From Lutibacter sp. (GTDB lineage: Bacteria; Bacteroidota; Bacteroidia; Flavobacteriales; Flavobacteriaceae): DNA of 64,000 nucleotides. The position numbers and the translations under genes are program-made. Positions 59,809 through 64,000 of this stretch are shown piece after piece (within the stretch, counting starts at the first letter, position 1; each line of letters opens with the position of its first letter). Location of the stretch: positions 1 to 64,000 of the forward strand of contig NZ_JABDRI010000055.1 in assembly GCF_013041805.1 (NCBI RefSeq), given 5' to 3'. A model generated the notes under the pieces. That model was given only the letters and a program-made list of their open reading frames with translations, did no database searches and was not told the DNA's origin.

Positions 59809-61107
59809 ATGAAGTTAGAAAAATCATTAGAATTATATACGAGAGGAAAAAAGCACTTAGTTGGTGCTGTAAATTCGCCGGTTAGAGCTTTTAAATCTGT
59901 TGGAGGAATTCCAATTTTCATTGAAAAAGCAAAAGGAAGCAAAATTTATGACGTAGATGGAAATGAATATATAGATTTTGTGCTTTCATATGGACCTATG
60001 ATTTTAGGTCATAGAAATTCAGTTGTAGAAAAAACAATAAAAAAGTATATGAGAAATGGGTATACTTTTGGGGCTTCTACAAAAGGAGAAATTATTTTAG
60101 CTGAAATGGTTTGTGATGCTTTTCCGGGAATGGATAAAGTTAGATTTGTAAATTCAGGAACGGAAGCGGTATTAAGTGCTATTCGTTTAGCGAGAGCTTA
60201 CACAGGTAAGAATAAAATTATAAAATTTGCGGGTTGCTATCACGGACATTCAGATGCTTTATTGGTAGCTGCTGGTTCAGGTTTGGCAACATTAAGTTTA
60301 CCAGGAAGTAAAGGTGTTCCAGATGATGCAGTGAAGAACACATTAATAGCAGAGTTTAATAATATTGATAGTGTTGAAAAACATTTAGCTGAAAACAAAG
60401 ATGTAGCTGCTGTAATTTTTGAGCCAATTGCTGGAAATATGGGAGTTGTTGAACCAACTAAAGAATTTATTGAAGAACTTAGAGACCTAACTAAAGCAAG
60501 TGGAGTTTTATTAATTGCTGATGAAGTAATGACAGGCTTTCGTTCAAAATTTGGTGGAGCTCAGGAATTGTTAGGAATTCAAGCTGATATTACTTGTTTA
60601 GGAAAAGTTGTTGGTGGAGGCTTTCCAGTTGGAGCTTACGGTGCAAGAAATGAAATTATGGAAATGGTTGCTCCTCTAGGAGAAATGTACCAAGCAGGTA
60701 CGTTGTCTGGAAATCCAATTGCGATGAGTTGTGGAATAGCAACTTTAAAGGAGTTGCAAAAAAGAGATCCGTATAAAGATTTTGAAAAAACAGCTGCTTT
60801 TTTGGAGCGTTCTTTAAAAGCTGCAGCAAAAGAAAATGGGATCGATTTACAAGTAAATCGATTTGGTTCTATGATAAATGCTTTCTTCACAAAAGAAAAA
60901 GTAGTTGATTTTAAATCAGCTCAAACGAGTGACACTATTAAATTCAAAACATTTTTTTGGAAAATGATGGAGAATGGAGTGTTTTTGCCTCCTTCTCAAT
61001 TTGAAGCTTGGTTTTTAGGAACTGCTATGACAAAAAGAGATATTTATAAAGTGAGATCGGCTATCAATGTTGCAATGAAAGCGGTTGCAGATAAAGAGAA
61101 AAAATAA
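59809..61107 (+). CDS. hemL: Glutamate-1-semialdehyde 2,1-aminomutase
   Basis: 432 residues, a class III PLP aminotransferase fold. It converts glutamate-1-semialdehyde to 5-aminolevulinate. Motifs: NSPVRAFKSVGG, VNSGTEAVLSAIRLAR, CYHGHSD, LLIADEVMTGFR and the PLP-lysine in LGKVVGGGFPVGAYG. It is cytoplasmic and works with HemA, whose product is labile. It lies between hemB and hemE. Confidence 0.97.
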   Translation: MKLEKSLELYTRGKKHLVGAVNSPVRAFKSVGGIPIFIEKAKGSKIYDVDGNEYIDFVLSYGPMILGHRNSVVEKTIKKYMRNGYTFGASTKGEIILAEMVCDAFPGMDKVRFVNSGTEAVLSAIRLARAYTGKNKIIKFAGCYHGHSDALLVAAGSGLATLSLPGSKGVPDDAVKNTLIAEFNNIDSVEKHLAENKDVAAVIFEPIAGNMGVVEPTKEFIEELRDLTKASGVLLIADEVMTGFRSKFGGAQELLGIQADITCLGKVVGGGFPVGAYGARNEIMEMVAPLGEMYQAGTLSGNPIAMSCGIATLKELQKRDPYKDFEKTAAFLERSLKAAAKENGIDLQVNRFGSMINAFFTKEKVVDFKSAQTSDTIKFKTFFWKMMENGVFLPPSQFEAWFLGTAMTKRDIYKVRSAINVAMKAVADKEKK

Positions 61108-61142
61108 AAGTAATATTTTATAAAAAATTACACTAGCAATAA

Positions 61143-62168
61143 ATGATTAAAAACGATTTATTTTTAAGAGCTCTAAAAGGGGAAACGGTTGAAAGACCAC
61201 CAGTTTGGATGATGCGTCAGGCAGGAAGATATTTGCCAGAGTTTATAGCAATTCGTGAAAAATATGATTTTTTTACACGTTGTAGAACTCCTGAATTAGC
61301 TTCAGAAATTACAGTACAACCAATTCGTAGATATGGAATGGATGCTGCTATTTTATTTTCAGATATTTTGGTAATTCCACAAGCAATGAATATTGAAGTG
61401 GAAATGAAAGAAGGTATTGGGCCATGGTTGCCAAATCCTATTCGTTCTCAAAAAGATGTGGATAATGTAATTGTTCCAGATGTAACTGTGGAATTAAAAT
61501 ATGTGATGGACGCTATTAAAGTAACTAAGCAAATGTTGAATGATGATATTCCATTAATTGGTTTTGCAGGTTCACCTTGGACAATATTATGTTATTGCGT
61601 GCAAGGTCAAGGTTCAAAAAACTTTGATAAGGCAAAAGAATTTTGTTTTACACAGCCAATCGCAGCGCACACTTTATTACAAAAAATAACAGATACAACT
61701 ATTGCATATTTGAAAGAAAAAGTAAAATCGGGAGTAAATGCGGTTCAGGTTTTTGATTCTTGGGGAGGAATGCTATCTCCAACTGATTATCAAGAATTTT
61801 CTTGGAAATACATTAATCAAATTATTGAAGCATTAAAAGATGATGCACCAGTTATTGCATTTGGAAAAGGATGTTGGTTTGCATTGGAAGAGATGTCAAA
61901 CTCAAATGCATCTGCTTTAGGTGTTGATTGGACAGTGACTCCGAAAGTAGCAAGAAAATTAACAGGAAATAAAATTACATTACAAGGTAATTTTGACCCA
62001 GTACGATTGCTATCGCCTCCAAAAGTGATAAAATCTATGGTAAAAGAAATGATTGATGATTTTGGAAAAGATAAGTACATTGTAAATTTAGGTCATGGAA
62101 TTTTACCTCACATACCTTTAGATAATGCAAAAGCATTTATTGATGCTGTTAAGGAATACAACACATAA
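61143..62168 (+). CDS. hemE: Uroporphyrinogen decarboxylase
   Basis: 341 residues. It removes four carboxyls from uroporphyrinogen III, giving coproporphyrinogen III. The signature [15 protein letters not shown] (about 20-34) with the substrate-binding Arg residues, then [35 protein letters not shown] and the C-terminal [12 protein letters not shown] are diagnostic. It is followed immediately by hemN, whose ATG overlaps the hemE stop (TAATG). Confidence 0.97.
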   Translation: MIKNDLFLRALKGETVERPPVWMMRQAGRYLPEFIAIREKYDFFTRCRTPELASEITVQPIRRYGMDAAILFSDILVIPQAMNIEVEMKEGIGPWLPNPIRSQKDVDNVIVPDVTVELKYVMDAIKVTKQMLNDDIPLIGFAGSPWTILCYCVQGQGSKNFDKAKEFCFTQPIAAHTLLQKITDTTIAYLKEKVKSGVNAVQVFDSWGGMLSPTDYQEFSWKYINQIIEALKDDAPVIAFGKGCWFALEEMSNSNASALGVDWTVTPKVARKLTGNKITLQGNFDPVRLLSPPKVIKSMVKEMIDDFGKDKYIVNLGHGILPHIPLDNAKAFIDAVKEYNT

Positions 62169-63526
62169 TGAGTAAATTAATTCAAAAATATAATATACCA
62201 GGACCGAGATACACGAGTTATCCAACAGTTCCTTTTTGGGATAAAGAAGGAATTACTTTGCAAGACTGGAAAAATACGGTTAAAAAATCATTTGATGAAA
62301 GTAATGACCATGAAGGGATAAGCCTCTATATTCATTTACCTTTTTGCGAAAGTTTATGTACGTTTTGTGCTTGTCATAAAAAAATAACAAAGCGTCATGA
62401 AGTGGAGCAACCTTATATGGATACCGTGTTAAAAGAGTGGGATTTGTATTGTGATTTATTGGTTGAAAGACCTAAAATTAGAGAAATTCATTTAGGTGGT
62501 GGAACACCAACTTTTTTTTCTTCAGCTAATTTAAAAAAATTAATAAACGGGATATTTAAACGAGCAGATAAATTTGAAACTTTTGATTTTAGTTATGAGG
62601 GTCACCCTAATCATACATCAGAAGATCAATTACAAACTTTATATGATTTAGGCTCTAGAAGAAATAGTTTTGGAATACAAGATTATGATCCAATTGTCCA
62701 AAAAGCAATTCATAGAGTTCAAAGTTTTGAACAAGTTAAACGTGTAAATGATTTATCTCGTAAAATAGGATATGAATCTATAAGTCACGATTTAATTTTT
62801 GGTTTACCTTTTCAAACTGAAGAAAGCATTCGAAATACAATAAAAAATACAATTGCTTTAAAACCAGATAGAATAGCATATTATAGTTATGCTCATGTTC
62901 CTTGGATTAAAGGTGTGGGTCAGCGAGGTTTTGATGAAAATGATTTACCCAAGGATAGTGAAAAAAGGCATTTATATGAATTAGGAAAGCAGTTGTTTTT
63001 TGATAATGGTTATGTTGAAATAGGAATGGATCATTTTGCATTGCCAACTGATTCGTTGCATAAAGCTATGGAAGCAAAAAAATTGCATCGGAATTTTATG
63101 GGATATACTGCAGGGAAAACTGAATTAATGATAGGATTAGGAATGTCTTCTATTAGTGATTCGTGGTATGCATTTGCTCAAAATGAAAAAACAATTGAAG
63201 CTTATACCGAAAAAGTAAATAAAGGAATTATTCCAATTTTTAGAGGTCATTTATTAACTGAAACTGATTTAATTATTAGAAAACACATTTTGAATTTAAT
63301 GTGTAATCTGGAAACAGAGTGGAAGATTGGTTTAGACACAAAGGTTAAAAATGAAATTGTTGATCGTTTAAGTGAAATTGTTGATGATGGCTTAATTGAT
63401 ATTACAGATAACAGAATTAAAGTAAAAGAGGAGGGAAGAATGTTTGTCAGAAATATTTGTATGGCTTTTGATTTACGTTTGATTGAGAACAAACCAGAAA
63501 CGAGAGTTTTTTCAATGACTATTTAA
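62168..63526 (+). CDS. hemN: Oxygen-independent coproporphyrinogen III oxidase (radical SAM)
   Basis: 452 residues, full-length HemN rather than the short HemW. The radical-SAM motif CESLCTFCACHKKIT provides CxxxCxxC plus the fourth Cys typical of HemN. NIPGPRYTSYPTVPFW at the start and EIHLGGGTPTFF, then YSYAHVPWIKG and MDHFALP follow. It decarboxylates coproporphyrinogen III to protoporphyrinogen IX without O2. No hemF is in the locus. It ends at a perfect terminator. Confidence 0.96.
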   Translation: MSKLIQKYNIPGPRYTSYPTVPFWDKEGITLQDWKNTVKKSFDESNDHEGISLYIHLPFCESLCTFCACHKKITKRHEVEQPYMDTVLKEWDLYCDLLVERPKIREIHLGGGTPTFFSSANLKKLINGIFKRADKFETFDFSYEGHPNHTSEDQLQTLYDLGSRRNSFGIQDYDPIVQKAIHRVQSFEQVKRVNDLSRKIGYESISHDLIFGLPFQTEESIRNTIKNTIALKPDRIAYYSYAHVPWIKGVGQRGFDENDLPKDSEKRHLYELGKQLFFDNGYVEIGMDHFALPTDSLHKAMEAKKLHRNFMGYTAGKTELMIGLGMSSISDSWYAFAQNEKTIEAYTEKVNKGIIPIFRGHLLTETDLIIRKHILNLMCNLETEWKIGLDTKVKNEIVDRLSEIVDDGLIDITDNRIKVKEEGRMFVRNICMAFDLRLIENKPETRVFSMTI

Positions 63527-63545
63527 ATTATAAAAATAAATACAT

Positions 63546-63577
63546 AAAAAAGCCGAACAGTACTGTTCGGCTTTTTT
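63546..63577. terminator. Bidirectional terminator ending the haem operon
   Basis: Perfect 32-bp palindrome: six A, GCCGAACAGT, its complement and six T. It terminates hemN on the plus strand and the cytochrome c gene on the minus strand. Confidence 0.92.
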
Positions 63578-63598
63578 GATACTAAATATGTTATTATT

Positions 63599-63997
63599 TT
63601 ATTCACCCATAGTTCTCATATAATGAACAGTAAGCCACATATCTTCTTCACTCATTTTCTTCTCAAAGTTTGGCATGTCTAAACGGCCGATGTAGCTTTT
63701 GTAAAAAAGAGCTCCGTCAGATTGCGCTTGGAATTCTTCAGTAGAAAAATCTCCTAAATCTCCATCTACTTCGTCAGCTTTTGGTCCATCACCATAACCT
63801 TCTTTACCATGGCAAGATTTACAATGTTTAGAATACATAGACTTTCCAATTGCAATATTATCTTTAGAAGCTTCTTCAGGGTTTGTCATTTTTTCATATT
63901 TTGCAGGTACTTTCCATTCTTCTTGAACTAGCTTGTTGAAAGATAAAAGTCCTAAGCAAATAATTCCGATGAATGTTAAAAATTTAATTGTTTTCAT
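63599..63997 (-). CDS. Periplasmic cytochrome c
   Basis: 132 residues. The signal peptide (1-21) is followed by a single haem-binding CKSCHG (Cys59, Cys62, His63) and a likely axial Met in LDMPNFEKKM. Class I cytochrome c electron carriers shuttle electrons in the periplasm, commonly to terminal oxidases. Its location against the haem operon, with a shared terminator, fits a haem-protein role, but whether it serves a specific oxidase cannot be seen. The ATG is 3 bp from the window end, so upstream context is unknown. Confidence 0.93.
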   Translation of the reverse strand: MKTIKFLTFIGIICLGLLSFNKLVQEEWKVPAKYEKMTNPEEASKDNIAIGKSMYSKHCKSCHGKEGYGDGPKADEVDGDLGDFSTEEFQAQSDGALFYKSYIGRLDMPNFEKKMSEEDMWLTVHYMRTMGE

Positions 63998-64000
63998 TTT

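Noticed and set aside
1-64000. CRISPR arrays, prophage, insertion sequences, toxin-antitoxin or other defence loci
   Set aside because: I found no regularly spaced repeats, transposase, integrase or known defence genes; gene order is that of ordinary chromosome.

Overview
The window is a 64 kb stretch of chromosome from a low-GC member of the Bacteroidota, most likely a marine-type Flavobacteriaceae (Lutibacter/Polaribacter-like; the genus cannot be fixed from sequence alone). The evidence is the AT-rich base composition, the lack of obvious Shine-Dalgarno sequences, promoter boxes of the Bacteroidota type (TTG - about 20 bp - TAnnTTTG), and the gene repertoire: TonB-dependent receptor with a carboxypeptidase-like domain, menaquinone pathway, TamB/LptD/MlaD envelope genes, S9 peptidase and a HemC-HemD fusion. 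I found no rRNA, tRNA, insertion sequence, prophage or CRISPR array.

Layout. 1-2 kb: tandem double-rhodanese exported proteins, the first cut by the window edge. 2.5-9 kb: tsaD divergent from a TamB-like gene and a nucleotidyltransferase. 9-11.4 kb: pfkA, gap and mgsA (glycolysis plus methylglyoxal branch). 11.4-16.7 kb: ridA and lptD divergent from an amidase and an MlaD-like gene. 16.8-20.7 kb: two iron-sulfur subunits of a heterodisulfide-reductase-like complex with a HAD-like gene between them, then menA and a small Cys/His-rich protein. 20.8-23.1 kb: a TonB receptor with the CxxxM and HxM motifs of OprC-type copper receptors. 25.1-27.9 kb: a tightly packed seven-gene minus-strand operon (SPFH protein, a 21-residue membrane peptide, DUF4177-like, Gly-rich membrane peptide, PH-like protein, alpha/beta hydrolase, ribbon-helix-helix protein) of unknown purpose. 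28-46.9 kb: housekeeping and envelope genes (nuclease, pseudouridine synthase, htpG, S9 peptidase, KAS III, lpxK, purine nucleoside phosphorylase, OmpA-like, ppx, pdxH, symporter). 46.9-53 kb: recR and a glycosyltransferase, then iorA-iorB and an ADP-forming acyl-CoA synthetase, an energy-conserving 2-oxoacid fermentation module better known from archaea. 53.2-63.5 kb: a complete haem locus. hemJ-hemH-AraC regulator diverge from hemA-hemCD-hemB-hemL-hemE-hemN, so every step from glutamyl-tRNA to protohaem is present.

How the parts fit. The haem locus, the cytochrome c, menA and the Fe-S oxidoreductase form a respiratory theme. The oxygen-independent HemN and the ferredoxin-type IorAB/ACD module suggest life with intermittent low oxygen (inference). 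The haem control region is dense with perfect palindromes and a repeated 15-mer.

The strongest anomalies are a premature in-frame TAA splitting a Nif3-family gene, and two genes (TamB-like and an RluA-family synthase) whose conserved N-termini extend upstream of any ATG/GTG/TTG, so they seem to start at ATC/ATT or carry start-codon mutations or read errors.
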